Source: Acidobacteriota bacterium
GTDB taxonomy: Bacteria; Acidobacteriota; Terriglobia; Terriglobales; Acidobacteriaceae
Assembly (NCBI GenBank): GCA_018268915.1
Contig: JAFDVQ010000007.1
Span: 124,001 to 188,000, forward strand
Reading direction: 5' to 3'
DNA length: 64,000 nt
Part shown: positions 52,722-61,382 of the stretch, piece by piece
How positions within the stretch are numbered: the stretch's first letter is position 1
Layout: the number at the start of each line of letters is the position of its first letter
The notes under the pieces: model-generated
The model's database searches: none
Told to the model about the DNA's origin: nothing
What the model saw: only the letters and a program-made list of their open reading frames with translations
Position numbers and translations under genes: made by a program

Positions 52722-54415
52722 CGGCGAACGGACAAAGTGTTTCGTCAAGCGCGATAGGTTCTCTTGCGCTGCGTCAATACTCTGCGATCATCTGGATGCG
52801 CTTTCGCATGCTCACTAACAGCATCCGATCTGTACAGGGCGCTTTCGAATTCAGCGCCAAAGGCGTAGCCTTCCTGATCTACTCGATGATGGGGCTGGGG
52901 CTTGGGGTCGGCCTCGGCGGCGGCGCTTACTCGCTCGTCAAAACAGAACATTTCCAGTACCTGCCCGCGCTTTTCTGGACAGTATTTCTGGTGTGGCAGG
53001 TCTTGCCGGTTGCCCTTGCTTCCTTTCAGGAACAGTTCGATCTCAGCAGTTTGCTGCGATTTCCAGTAAGCTTCGGCTCGTTTTACCTGCTCAGCATTGC
53101 GTTTGGCCTGGTGGATGTGCCGGCGATTCTCGGAAGCATCTGCTGCGTTGGTATCTGGACCGGTGTGACGCTCGCACGCCCCGCTCTATGGGGTTGGATG
53201 GCCCTAATCCTCGCCATCTACGCAGTCTTCAATATTCTGCTCGGCAGGGCGGTGCTCGCCTGGGTCGACAAGTGGCTTGCCAAACGGAAAACTCGTGAGA
53301 TCGTCAGTGCGCTTTTTTTGCTGCTTATGCTCAGCCTCCAATTGCTCAATCCTGCATTGCATGAGCAGCGGCATCAGCGGCACGGGCATGGCGGAGCGCA
53401 ACCCAACGGGCAGGACATGCTCGACGAGCTGCCAAAATGGACCAGGTCTGCCATGGCTGTCGAACCATGGCTGCCGCCCGGGCTTGCTGCGGATAGTGTA
53501 CTTAGAATTGCCGAAAGTCGGACCCACCTTGTAGCCGTGTCGTTGGCAGGGCTTGGCGTCTATATCCTTGCCGCGGCGGCTGTGCTTGGGATCAGGCTTC
53601 GCGCCGAGTACGCAGGGGAACGTCTGAGTGAGGCCCCTGCGGCGCGAAGGCGTACCGCGGAGGATAGCAAATGGCTGCTCGACGGTTCCGGGCCAATTGC
53701 CGCGGTTGTGGAAAAGGAGCTGCGCATCGTCCCGCGATCGATGCCTCTGCTGTTCGCGATGGGAGCCCCGCTGCTCACCGTATTGGTGATCAGTTCGGTG
53801 TTAAGAAACACGAATGACACTGGCCGCCCGTTTACGTGGGCATTTCCTCTCTGTGTCTGCTACGCCCTGCTCGGTTTTACGCAGATGATCTTCAATAATC
53901 TGGGTTCGGAGGGGACCGGAATCCAGATGCTGTTTCTTTCTCCTACACCGATGCGGACGGTTCTCCTCGCCAAGAATCTGCTGCATGGAATCCTATTCTG
54001 CATCGTCGCGTTTCTCGCCGCGGCGTTTGCTACCTTTCGGCTCGGCTGGCCCAACGCAACTCTGGCCGCGACCACAGCCGCCTGGGTGCTATTCGCGGTG
54101 CCGGCGAATCTGACCGTCGGCAATCTGCTCTCCATCACCATGCCATACCGTGTAAACCTTGGCCGCCTCTCAAGGCAGCGGGGATCTCAGGCCAGCGCGC
54201 TGGTGAGCATGTTGATCCAGTTGCTGGTAATTGGCTGCGGGGTGGTTGTTACAGAACTCTGCGCCTTCTTTGGCAGGAACTGGATGGCGATACCAGTACT
54301 TCTCTCCCTGGCGGGAATCGCCACGATAGTGTGGTTCCGTGTGCTGGCTCATGCCGATTCGCTGGCTAACCGCAATCGGGAGAACCTGATCGCCACCCTC
54401 GCCAAGACCGAATAG
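52709..54415 (+). CDS. ABC transporter permease with His-rich loop
   Basis: The protein has 568 residues with about twelve helices in two halves. Helices include VAFLIYSMMGLGLGVGLGGG and IVSALFLLLMLSLQLL. A soluble loop near residues 212-230 contains HEQRHQRHGHGG, five histidines in about ten residues, which could bind metal; I have not seen this in the usual ABC-2 permeases. The second half has PLLFAMGAPLLTVLVI and PVLLSLAGIATIVWFRVL. It belongs loosely with ABC-2 type permeases and forms the pair with the preceding ATPase. It is followed by a 130-base gap before the sigma factor gene, which may hold a separate promoter. Confidence 0.85.
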   Translation: MADLAANGQSVSSSAIGSLALRQYSAIIWMRFRMLTNSIRSVQGAFEFSAKGVAFLIYSMMGLGLGVGLGGGAYSLVKTEHFQYLPALFWTVFLVWQVLPVALASFQEQFDLSSLLRFPVSFGSFYLLSIAFGLVDVPAILGSICCVGIWTGVTLARPALWGWMALILAIYAVFNILLGRAVLAWVDKWLAKRKTREIVSALFLLLMLSLQLLNPALHEQRHQRHGHGGAQPNGQDMLDELPKWTRSAMAVEPWLPPGLAADSVLRIAESRTHLVAVSLAGLGVYILAAAAVLGIRLRAEYAGERLSEAPAARRRTAEDSKWLLDGSGPIAAVVEKELRIVPRSMPLLFAMGAPLLTVLVISSVLRNTNDTGRPFTWAFPLCVCYALLGFTQMIFNNLGSEGTGIQMLFLSPTPMRTVLLAKNLLHGILFCIVAFLAAAFATFRLGWPNATLAATTAAWVLFAVPANLTVGNLLSITMPYRVNLGRLSRQRGSQASALVSMLIQLLVIGCGVVVTELCAFFGRNWMAIPVLLSLAGIATIVWFRVLAHADSLANRNRENLIATLAKTE

Positions 54416-54545
54416 GCACCCCCCAACTCCCGGTCGTCCGCCTCCCCGAATCGAGATTTCTGACCGACATCCTGAACCGATCGTCCGCAGTTGGCGTATT
54501 TCTCTTCAGCTGGATTAATATTCGGCTGGTTCTCACGTCATCCCT

Positions 54546-55115
54546 ATGAACGGTCAGAAAGGGCAACCCGTGGCAATCGCCATCCCAACCATGCCGGCGG
54601 TGGAAACGCGTCAGCGTCTTTCCGACCTGTTCGCAGCGCATCATCGCCGCGTTCTTATGGCTGCATATCGAATCACGGGCAGCATGGCAGACGCGGAAGA
54701 TGTGGCGCAGAGTGTGTTTCTGCGGCTCACGGCAGGGGACGAGCCTGCCATGAACAACGCTGGCAGCTATCTCTACCGGGCGGCCATCAACGGGGCGCTG
54801 GATCTGCTCCGCCGAAGGCTCACCGCAGCAAGCGAGCCTTTGGACTCGGCTTCAGCTGTGGCCTCGCAAGGTCGCGGTTCGCGTCCCGAGGCGGAAGCAG
54901 CAGCCGGGCAACTGGTCAGCTGGCTTCGCATAGCGCTAGGTGAGTTGAGCCCGCGGGCTGCCGAGATGTTCACTTTGCGCTACGTGGAAGAGTTGGACAA
55001 CCGCGAGATTGCCGCCATGATGCACACGTCGCAGGCTGTAGTTGCTGTCACGTTGCACGGCGCGCGATCGAAGCTGAAAAAGCGGCTGAGCGAGATGGAA
55101 CGGGGGAACCGATGA
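54546..55115 (+). CDS. ECF-type RNA polymerase sigma factor
   Basis: The protein has 189 residues. Region 2 is VETRQRLSDLFAAHHRRVLMAAYRITGSMADAEDVAQSVFLRL, and region 4 is LSPRAAEMFTLRYVEELDNREIAAMMHTSQAVVAVTLHGARSKLKKRL, the helix-turn-helix that recognises the -35 box. There is no region 1.1 or 3. The start ATG at 54546 overlaps no gene. Its stop overlaps the anti-sigma start as ATGA at 55112-55115, the usual mark of a sigma/anti-sigma pair. It probably activates its own operon and others in response to the partner membrane protein. Unlike most anti-sigma factors, the partner also has a FecR domain. Confidence 0.93.
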   Translation: MNGQKGQPVAIAIPTMPAVETRQRLSDLFAAHHRRVLMAAYRITGSMADAEDVAQSVFLRLTAGDEPAMNNAGSYLYRAAINGALDLLRRRLTAASEPLDSASAVASQGRGSRPEAEAAAGQLVSWLRIALGELSPRAAEMFTLRYVEELDNREIAAMMHTSQAVVAVTLHGARSKLKKRLSEMERGNR

Positions 55116-57688
55116 AGAACCAGGACGAAATTCTGCTGGATCAGGCGACGCAGTCGATGCGTTCCCTGAAGCCCGATGCGAGTCAGCTGTCTGCGTCAGC
55201 TGAAAACTTGGCTGCACGGCTTGGAGTCGCGTTCGCCGAAAATACAGACGCGATTGAAAGCTGCGACGAAATGCGCCCGCTGCTCGATGCCTACAGGACA
55301 GGCACGCTCCCGCTGACCAGGTCTCTGCTGGTCGAAGCGCATCTGCGTGAGTGCGCGGTGTGCTACCGCCGATTGCGCAGTGGTTCCGGAGCAGTGAACT
55401 GGTCGGCTCCCAAAGTCATGCCGGTACGGCCCAAGGTGCGGCCTCTCGCGGTGGCGTGGGCAATGGCGGCTTCGCTGGCAGTAGCTGCCGGCGGATTGTT
55501 TGTCTACCAGGCCTACTGGCAGATCCCGCCTGGAGTGCGCGCCGAGGTGCAGTCCATCGATGGGTCAGCTTCTCTGATCACAGATGGGGGCGACAGGCTC
55601 CTCACGCCCGGAACGCAGCTACACGAGGGGGATGTCCTTCGCACTGGCGGAGCATCGCACGCTGTCGTGCGGTTGGCCGATGGTTCAACGGTCGAGATGA
55701 ACGAGCGCAGCGCGCTTGGCTTCAAGGCCCGCGGACACAACGCGACGCTCGATCTCGATCGCGGCGCGCTGATCGTCAAAGCCGCCCACCGCAACACTGG
55801 TCACCTGTACGTGCAGACGGAAGATTGCCGCGTTGCTGTGACTGGCACCGTTTTCTCTGTCAACTCCGGCATTAAGGGATCGCGCGTTGCCGTGCTTCAG
55901 GGCGCGGTTGAAGTCCGCCATGCCGGCGTTCGCTCAATGGTTCATGCAGGCGATATGTTCACCACGACGGAGAATCTCGCGCCCGAGGCCCTCACTGAGC
56001 AGGTATCGTGGAGCCCTAATCGCGATGAATACCTGGAGCTTCTGGCTCAGTTCTCCATGCTGCAGCACAAGATCGAGCAGATCCCGCTGCCGCAGCCTCG
56101 CTACGGAAGCGATCTTCTTAACCGCATGCCTGCGGATACACAGCTCTACGTCAGCATCCCCAACCTCGGCGACTTCGTCACGCAAGCCAAGGTCATCTTC
56201 GACGATCAGCTGAAACAGAGCCCGGTCCTGCAAAGGTGGTGGAACACAGGCAAGCAGGACAAGACTGCGGAGCTGGATGAACTGGTTAACAAGCTTCACG
56301 ATCTCAGTCAGTACCTCGGCGAAGAAATGGTGATCGTTGCTCTGAAGCAGGAGCCCGGCCCTGGATTCGCAATCGTTGCGGATGTGCAGCGCCAGGGACT
56401 GGCCGATCTGCTCAAACAGGAATTCGCAAAGGAAGGTCATGAAGGCCTGACTGTGCTCGATGAGAGCGGCTTGAACGCAGCTTCTGCAGGCGGCCATGGC
56501 GGTTACGCTCTCGTTCGTCAGAAGGAAGTCGTCTTCTCTCCCAGCATCGCAACGCTCAAGACCATCGACGCGCAGCTCAATGCCGGCGCCAGCGGTTTCG
56601 CAACCGGAGAGTTTGGCCAGCAGATCACGGCAGCCTACAATCGCGGAGCGGGAATCATTCTCGCTGCAAATCTCCAGAACATGCTAAAAGAGATGGCGGG
56701 TCACGGCGGCCAGCACGCGAACAGCTTTATGCAGGAATCGGGCATGACCGGGGTGCGATATCTGATCGCCGAGCATCGCCAGACTAACAACGGGATCGAC
56801 AACCACCTGAACCTGCAGTTTGCGGGCAACCGTCAGCGCGTAGCGTCGTGGCTCGGTGCTCCTGCTCCAGTTGGATCTCTGGACTTCGTCTCTCCCAATG
56901 CGGCTCTCGCTGTTGCGGGAGTGACCAAGGATCCTGCATCGATTGTCGACGACATGATGGCAATGATGTCCGCCGACGGCCGTAAGAACGATGAATTCAC
57001 CAAGGCGCAAGCTGAACTCGGAATAGATATCCGCAACGACCTTGCTGGAAATCTCGGCGGCGAATTTGCCTTCGCGCTGGATGGCCCCGTGCTGCCGACT
57101 CCATCCTGGAAAGCTGTGATTGAGGTCAAGGATTCAGCCCGATTCCAGTCGACGCTCGAGCAACTGGTGCAGGCTGCCGACAGTCACTTCCAGGGCAGAG
57201 ACAAGCATGGCATCGCGATCAACAAGACCCAGGCGAGCGGCCAGACCTACTATGAAGCCCATGATCCGGCCTCAGGTGCACTGCTTGCCGAATACACTTA
57301 CGCCAGCGGGTATATGATCATGGCGCCCACGCGGGCATTGCTGATGGAAGCCTTGCAGACACACGCGAGCGGCAATACACTCGCGCACTCGGCGAGCTTC
57401 AAGGCGCTGCTGCCCGTAGATCAGAACGAGAACTACTCGGCGGTTGCCTATCAGAACCTCGGGCCAGTCTTGACGCCGCTTCTGTCTCAGCTGAATGGCG
57501 GACCCGCGGATGCAATCAAGAAACTGGCGGCTGATTCTCATCCCACCGCGATCTGCGCCTGGGGCAAAGATACACGCATCGAAGCTGCCAGCAACAGCAA
57601 CCTCTTCGGGTTCGATTTCCTGACGCTGGGTCAACTTCTCAAGGCCCAGAAGCAAGGCAACGCAAACAGTACGGAACTACGGCAGTAA
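55112..57688 (+). CDS. Anti-sigma / FecR / DUF3352-like membrane protein
   Basis: The protein has 858 residues in one frame. The cytoplasmic N-terminus carries a zinc-finger anti-sigma unit ([18 protein letters not shown], then [11 protein letters not shown] with the HxxxCxxC zinc pattern) near residues 50-85. One membrane helix lies near 112-132 ([21 protein letters not shown]). The periplasmic FecR domain follows: [44 protein letters not shown] and [11 protein letters not shown]. Residues 300-858 ([18 protein letters not shown], then [45 protein letters not shown]) resemble DUF3352. It should hold the sigma factor inactive and sense a periplasmic ligand. The DUF3352-like part could be the sensor. 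Confidence 0.85.
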   Translation: MKNQDEILLDQATQSMRSLKPDASQLSASAENLAARLGVAFAENTDAIESCDEMRPLLDAYRTGTLPLTRSLLVEAHLRECAVCYRRLRSGSGAVNWSAPKVMPVRPKVRPLAVAWAMAASLAVAAGGLFVYQAYWQIPPGVRAEVQSIDGSASLITDGGDRLLTPGTQLHEGDVLRTGGASHAVVRLADGSTVEMNERSALGFKARGHNATLDLDRGALIVKAAHRNTGHLYVQTEDCRVAVTGTVFSVNSGIKGSRVAVLQGAVEVRHAGVRSMVHAGDMFTTTENLAPEALTEQVSWSPNRDEYLELLAQFSMLQHKIEQIPLPQPRYGSDLLNRMPADTQLYVSIPNLGDFVTQAKVIFDDQLKQSPVLQRWWNTGKQDKTAELDELVNKLHDLSQYLGEEMVIVALKQEPGPGFAIVADVQRQGLADLLKQEFAKEGHEGLTVLDESGLNAASAGGHGGYALVRQKEVVFSPSIATLKTIDAQLNAGASGFATGEFGQQITAAYNRGAGIILAANLQNMLKEMAGHGGQHANSFMQESGMTGVRYLIAEHRQTNNGIDNHLNLQFAGNRQRVASWLGAPAPVGSLDFVSPNAALAVAGVTKDPASIVDDMMAMMSADGRKNDEFTKAQAELGIDIRNDLAGNLGGEFAFALDGPVLPTPSWKAVIEVKDSARFQSTLEQLVQAADSHFQGRDKHGIAINKTQASGQTYYEAHDPASGALLAEYTYASGYMIMAPTRALLMEALQTHASGNTLAHSASFKALLPVDQNENYSAVAYQNLGPVLTPLLSQLNGGPADAIKKLAADSHPTAICAWGKDTRIEAASNSNLFGFDFLTLGQLLKAQKQGNANSTELRQ

Positions 57689-57707
57689 GCAACGCGTAAG
57701 GATACGC

Positions 57708-58673
57708 ATGGGCGTGATTGCACTCGATCGGCTGGAGGTGCGGCTTGGCGGCCGCACCGTCCTCAATGGGCTGACAGGGGAACTCCGCGGTCACGCTGTA
57801 GGATTGCTAGGCCCGAATGGCGCAGGCAAATCAACACTGATCAACACACTTCTCGGATTCCACGAGCCATCTGGCGGCAATGCAAAAGTGCTCGGGCTGG
57901 ATGCGCGCACAGACCGCATGCGCATCCGGCAGAGCGTTGGTTACATGCCGGAGAACGATTCCTTCATCGGCAACATGAGCGGAGTTCGTTTCGTGCGCTA
58001 CATGGCCGAACTCTCCGGCCTTCCGCCCGCCGCCGCGCTTGAGCGCGCTCACGAGGCCCTGTTCTACGTAGGTCTCGGCGAAGTGCGCTATCGCAAAATC
58101 AGTACCTACTCCCTCGGCATGAAGCAATTGATCAAGCTGGCTCAAGCCCTGGCGCACGGGCCGAAGCTGTTGATCCTTGACGAGCCTACCAACGGGCTCG
58201 ATCCCACCGCCCGTCAGCGCATGGTCCAGCTCATCAAGGATATCCGCAAAGAAGGCAGCATGCACATGCTGATTTCTTCGCACCTTCTGCGCGACATCGA
58301 TGAAACCTGCGACGAGGTGCTCATCCTGAACAAGGGACGTATCGCTGCGATCTCCAATATCGAAGAAGAGCGCCGGTCCCATCGCAACTTTATTGAAATG
58401 GAAATGACCGGAAACACCGAAGCCTTCGCAGGCAAGATGCAGGCCATAGGCTGCGAGTGCGCACGCTTTGCAGGAGGTCGAGTCAAAGTCGTCATGCCTG
58501 ACGCGCTGAGCCAGCGCGATCTGTATATGGCCGCATCGGAGACCGGCGCTGAGATCCGGCGAATTCAGACAAGGCGAGACTCTCTCGAAGATATTTTCCT
58601 GCGAGCTATGGAGTATGAAGGCCAGGCCCGTCCATCGCAACCACAGGCCGTCGCAGCTGGGATGAAGGGATAG
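57708..58673 (+). CDS. ABC transporter ATP-binding protein (second pair)
   Basis: The protein has 321 residues. Walker A is GPNGAGKST, the signature is [15 protein letters not shown], and Walker B is [16 protein letters not shown]-terminal extension after residue 230 ([28 protein letters not shown]) is of the type seen in GldA/NosF/CcmA-like exporters. It starts 19 bp after the FecR stop and ends 3 bp before the permease gene. It works with the permease at 58677 as a type-2 exporter. Confidence 0.93.
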   Translation: MGVIALDRLEVRLGGRTVLNGLTGELRGHAVGLLGPNGAGKSTLINTLLGFHEPSGGNAKVLGLDARTDRMRIRQSVGYMPENDSFIGNMSGVRFVRYMAELSGLPPAAALERAHEALFYVGLGEVRYRKISTYSLGMKQLIKLAQALAHGPKLLILDEPTNGLDPTARQRMVQLIKDIRKEGSMHMLISSHLLRDIDETCDEVLILNKGRIAAISNIEEERRSHRNFIEMEMTGNTEAFAGKMQAIGCECARFAGGRVKVVMPDALSQRDLYMAASETGAEIRRIQTRRDSLEDIFLRAMEYEGQARPSQPQAVAAGMKG

Positions 58674-58676
58674 AGC

Positions 58677-59549
58677 ATGTCAGTCTTCGAGCACGATTAC
58701 CGGCCCTACGATGGACCAACTACCCCGCTGCGAACCCGTCCGCTGGTCCTCGCGCGCTATGGCCTCTCGGAAGCATGGGGATCGAAGATCACCGTTGGCC
58801 TGGCTGTACTTGCCCTCCTGCCCTGCGTCGTCGACCTGGTGCTGATGTACCTGGCAGACAATCCTGTCGCGAAGATGCTTGTCGTCGGCGGCAGCAAAGT
58901 GCTCGAGATCAACGAAAAGTTCTTCTTCGGAGTTCTGGAAACGCAATGCTGGTTCGCCCTGGTCCTGGCCGCTTGGATCGCGCCAAGGCTCATCTCCTTC
59001 GATCTCGGCGACAACGCTCTGCCAATTCTGCTGAGCCATCCGGTGTCGCGCTTCGGCTACGTGCTCGGAAAGTTCATAGCGCTCGCGCTATCTCTTTCCT
59101 ATGTCACGTGGATTCCTTTGCTAGTTCTGTTTGTCTATCAGTGCTACGCTTCGCCTGTGCCTTGGGCGATGAGCCATCTCGGAATTGCCTTTGGTCTCGT
59201 CGCTGGCGCAGCGGTCTGGATCGTCGTACTCTCGCTGATCGGCCTTGCCGTCTCATCCTGGGTAAAGTGGCGTGTCATCGCGACTGGTGCGATGTTCGCC
59301 GTCATCTTCGTTCCTGCCGGAATCGGCGGCATCGCCAGTGCAATCCTGCGCACCAAGTGGGGACTGCTCCTCAACGTTCCCGTGGTCATGTCTGAGCTCT
59401 GGCAGCGTCTCATCGGCGCGCCGGATGTGTTCCGCGGCAAGATGGACCTGCCGATGCCTGCCATCGTTGGCGTGTTGATCGCTGCTAGCCTCGCCTGCGT
59501 CGCTGTCCTGAATGCGCGTATCCGTGCGCGAGAGGTGGTGCGCGGATGA
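58677..59549 (+). CDS. ABC-2 type transporter permease (second pair)
   Basis: The protein has 290 residues with six helices, for example ITVGLAVLALLPCVVDLVLMYL and FIALALSLSYVTWIPLLVLFVYQ. A motif YRPYDGP at the N-terminus occurs in NosY/GldF-like permeases (YRxYxGp). It forms the transporter with the ATPase encoded at 57708. Its stop overlaps the next ATPase as ATGA at 59546-59549. The substrate is unknown. Confidence 0.88.
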   Translation: MSVFEHDYRPYDGPTTPLRTRPLVLARYGLSEAWGSKITVGLAVLALLPCVVDLVLMYLADNPVAKMLVVGGSKVLEINEKFFFGVLETQCWFALVLAAWIAPRLISFDLGDNALPILLSHPVSRFGYVLGKFIALALSLSYVTWIPLLVLFVYQCYASPVPWAMSHLGIAFGLVAGAAVWIVVLSLIGLAVSSWVKWRVIATGAMFAVIFVPAGIGGIASAILRTKWGLLLNVPVVMSELWQRLIGAPDVFRGKMDLPMPAIVGVLIAASLACVAVLNARIRAREVVRG

Positions 59550-60496
59550 CTGGGATAGACACAATTCGCTTTGACAATGTTTCGAAGTTCTACGGAGAAG
59601 TCCTCGGCGTTAATAGAATCTCCCTGACGCTTTCTCCTGGAATCACGACGCTGGTCGGTCCCAACGGCTCAGGAAAGACGACGCTGATGAACCTCATGAC
59701 CGGCCTCGTTCAGCCATCGCGCGGCAAAGTCTCGGTCCTCGGACTCGAGCCTTCGAACGCAACGGAGTTTTTCTGCAACGTAGGCTACTGCGCGCAGTTT
59801 GATTCCTTTCCCCGCGGACTAACAGGTTTCCAGTTTGTGCTGGACACCCTCATGCTTTTCGGCATGAGTGGAGAAGACGCACATGGGCTCGCAGCAGAAG
59901 CCTTGGAGCGTGTCCAGCTTGACGCCTCTGCGGCTCACCGCAACATCGCCGGATACAGCAAAGGCATGCGGCAGAAGATTCGTCTGGCGCAGGCCATCGC
60001 GCACCACCCGCGCGTGCTTGTTCTCGACGAGCCGCTGAACGGGCTTGACCCGATGGCACGAGCCGAGTCGCTTTCGCTATTCCAAGAACTCGGCCGTCAG
60101 GGAATGCACGTTGTCATCTCCAGCCACATCCTCGACGAAGTCGATCGCGTCTCCGACCGCGTCGTCCTTATCACCGGCGGCTACTTGATAGCCCAGGGCA
60201 ACATCCACGAGGTTCGCCAGGAAGTGCGCGACAAGCCCATGCAGCTTTTCATCCGCTGCGACAGGCCGGACCTGCTCGCCTCAAAAATGTTCGCAGTGAA
60301 TCACTGCGTCGAGGCGCGGCTCCATGCAGACGGCCGCGGCATCTTCCTTCGCACCGGAGATGTCGACCAGTTCTACCGCCTGTTGAACGAAATTGCTATA
60401 GAAGGCGCGGTAAAGATCGAAGCGGTTGCGCCATTCGACGACAACGCCAACGCAATCTACCAATACCTGATTGGCTCAGACGGGAGCTCTCTATGA
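59546..60496 (+). CDS. ABC transporter ATP-binding protein (third pair)
   Basis: The protein has 316 residues. Walker A is GPNGSGKTT, signature YSKGMRQKIRLAQAI, Walker B RVLVLDEPLNGLDP. The layout matches the ATPase at 57708, including a C-terminal extension, so the two pairs look like an ancient duplication; the sequences have since diverged. The ATGA overlaps with both neighbours show tight translational coupling. Confidence 0.93.
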   Translation: MTGIDTIRFDNVSKFYGEVLGVNRISLTLSPGITTLVGPNGSGKTTLMNLMTGLVQPSRGKVSVLGLEPSNATEFFCNVGYCAQFDSFPRGLTGFQFVLDTLMLFGMSGEDAHGLAAEALERVQLDASAAHRNIAGYSKGMRQKIRLAQAIAHHPRVLVLDEPLNGLDPMARAESLSLFQELGRQGMHVVISSHILDEVDRVSDRVVLITGGYLIAQGNIHEVRQEVRDKPMQLFIRCDRPDLLASKMFAVNHCVEARLHADGRGIFLRTGDVDQFYRLLNEIAIEGAVKIEAVAPFDDNANAIYQYLIGSDGSSL

Positions 60497-61344
60497 CGGA
60501 ATTGATTGGTACGCTCCGGCAGCAGCCATGGTCCCTCTGGTGGATTCAGTTCCGGCGGTTCGCCCGGATCGAGATCAGGCGAAACCTGATCACCAAGCGT
60601 GCCTGGTGGATTTACTTCCTTGCATTTGTGCCCGCCGTGATCATTTTTATCCATCTATTGATCGACAGGCACCAGCCCTCGTCGATGACCGAAGACACAA
60701 ACGTGCTCGCCGGAATCGTTCAGTTCTACTACGTTCGGCTGGGAATCTTCTTTGGCTGTCTGGGAATCTTCTCTCGTCTCATTCGCGGTGAAATGATCGA
60801 GCGCAGCCTGCACTACTACCTCTTGTCGCCGGTACGTCGCGAAGTGATCCTACTCGCAAAGTTCTTCGCGGGCTCAGTAAGTTCGGTAATCCTCTTCGTC
60901 TTTGCAATGACGCTGGACTTCGTGCTCATGTACATCGGGTACGGAGGTGCAGGGCAGGACTTCATGCTGCACGGCCCCGGCTTCGGACAGTTCCAGGCGT
61001 ATCTGCTCGTCGTCACGCTCGCATGCCTTGGCTATGGATCGATTTTCCTGTTGCTGAGCCTGATGTTTCGTAACCCCATGCCCGGAGCGCTTCTGCTGTG
61101 GGGATGGGAGGCAATCAATCCTGTGATGCCCTCGCTGTTGCAAAAGTTCAGCGTCGCATCGTACCTGCGTCACCTCATGCCCGTCAGTGTTCCTGCAGAA
61201 GGGATTTTCGCGCTGCTGACAGTTGAAACAGAGCCTGTTTCTGCATGGGTTGCGGTGATCGGATTACTCGGCTTGATCGCGGTCGTCCTTGTCTATTGCT
61301 GCTTCCGCATGCGTCGCCTGGAGATCCGCTACGCCACAGAATGA
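60493..61344 (+). CDS. ABC-2 type transporter permease (third pair)
   Basis: The protein has 283 residues with six helices. The N-terminus RFARIEIRRNLITKRAWWIYFL is followed by FVPAVIIFIHLLI; the loop VRREVILLAKFFAGSVSSVILF and ALLLWGWEAINPVMPSLL are typical of ABC-2 membrane subunits. It is the partner of the ATPase at 59546. It ends the region-4 operon; the next gene runs in the opposite direction with 38 bp between stops and no obvious terminator. Confidence 0.88.
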   Translation: MTELIGTLRQQPWSLWWIQFRRFARIEIRRNLITKRAWWIYFLAFVPAVIIFIHLLIDRHQPSSMTEDTNVLAGIVQFYYVRLGIFFGCLGIFSRLIRGEMIERSLHYYLLSPVRREVILLAKFFAGSVSSVILFVFAMTLDFVLMYIGYGGAGQDFMLHGPGFGQFQAYLLVVTLACLGYGSIFLLLSLMFRNPMPGALLLWGWEAINPVMPSLLQKFSVASYLRHLMPVSVPAEGIFALLTVETEPVSAWVAVIGLLGLIAVVLVYCCFRMRRLEIRYATE

Positions 61345-61382
61345 TCGGGATTTCTTGCTAGCGCATTTTGCCGCTCGATGTT

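Noticed and set aside
57831-58640. 269-codon minus-strand frame
   Set aside because: Antisense to an ABC ATPase with intact motifs.
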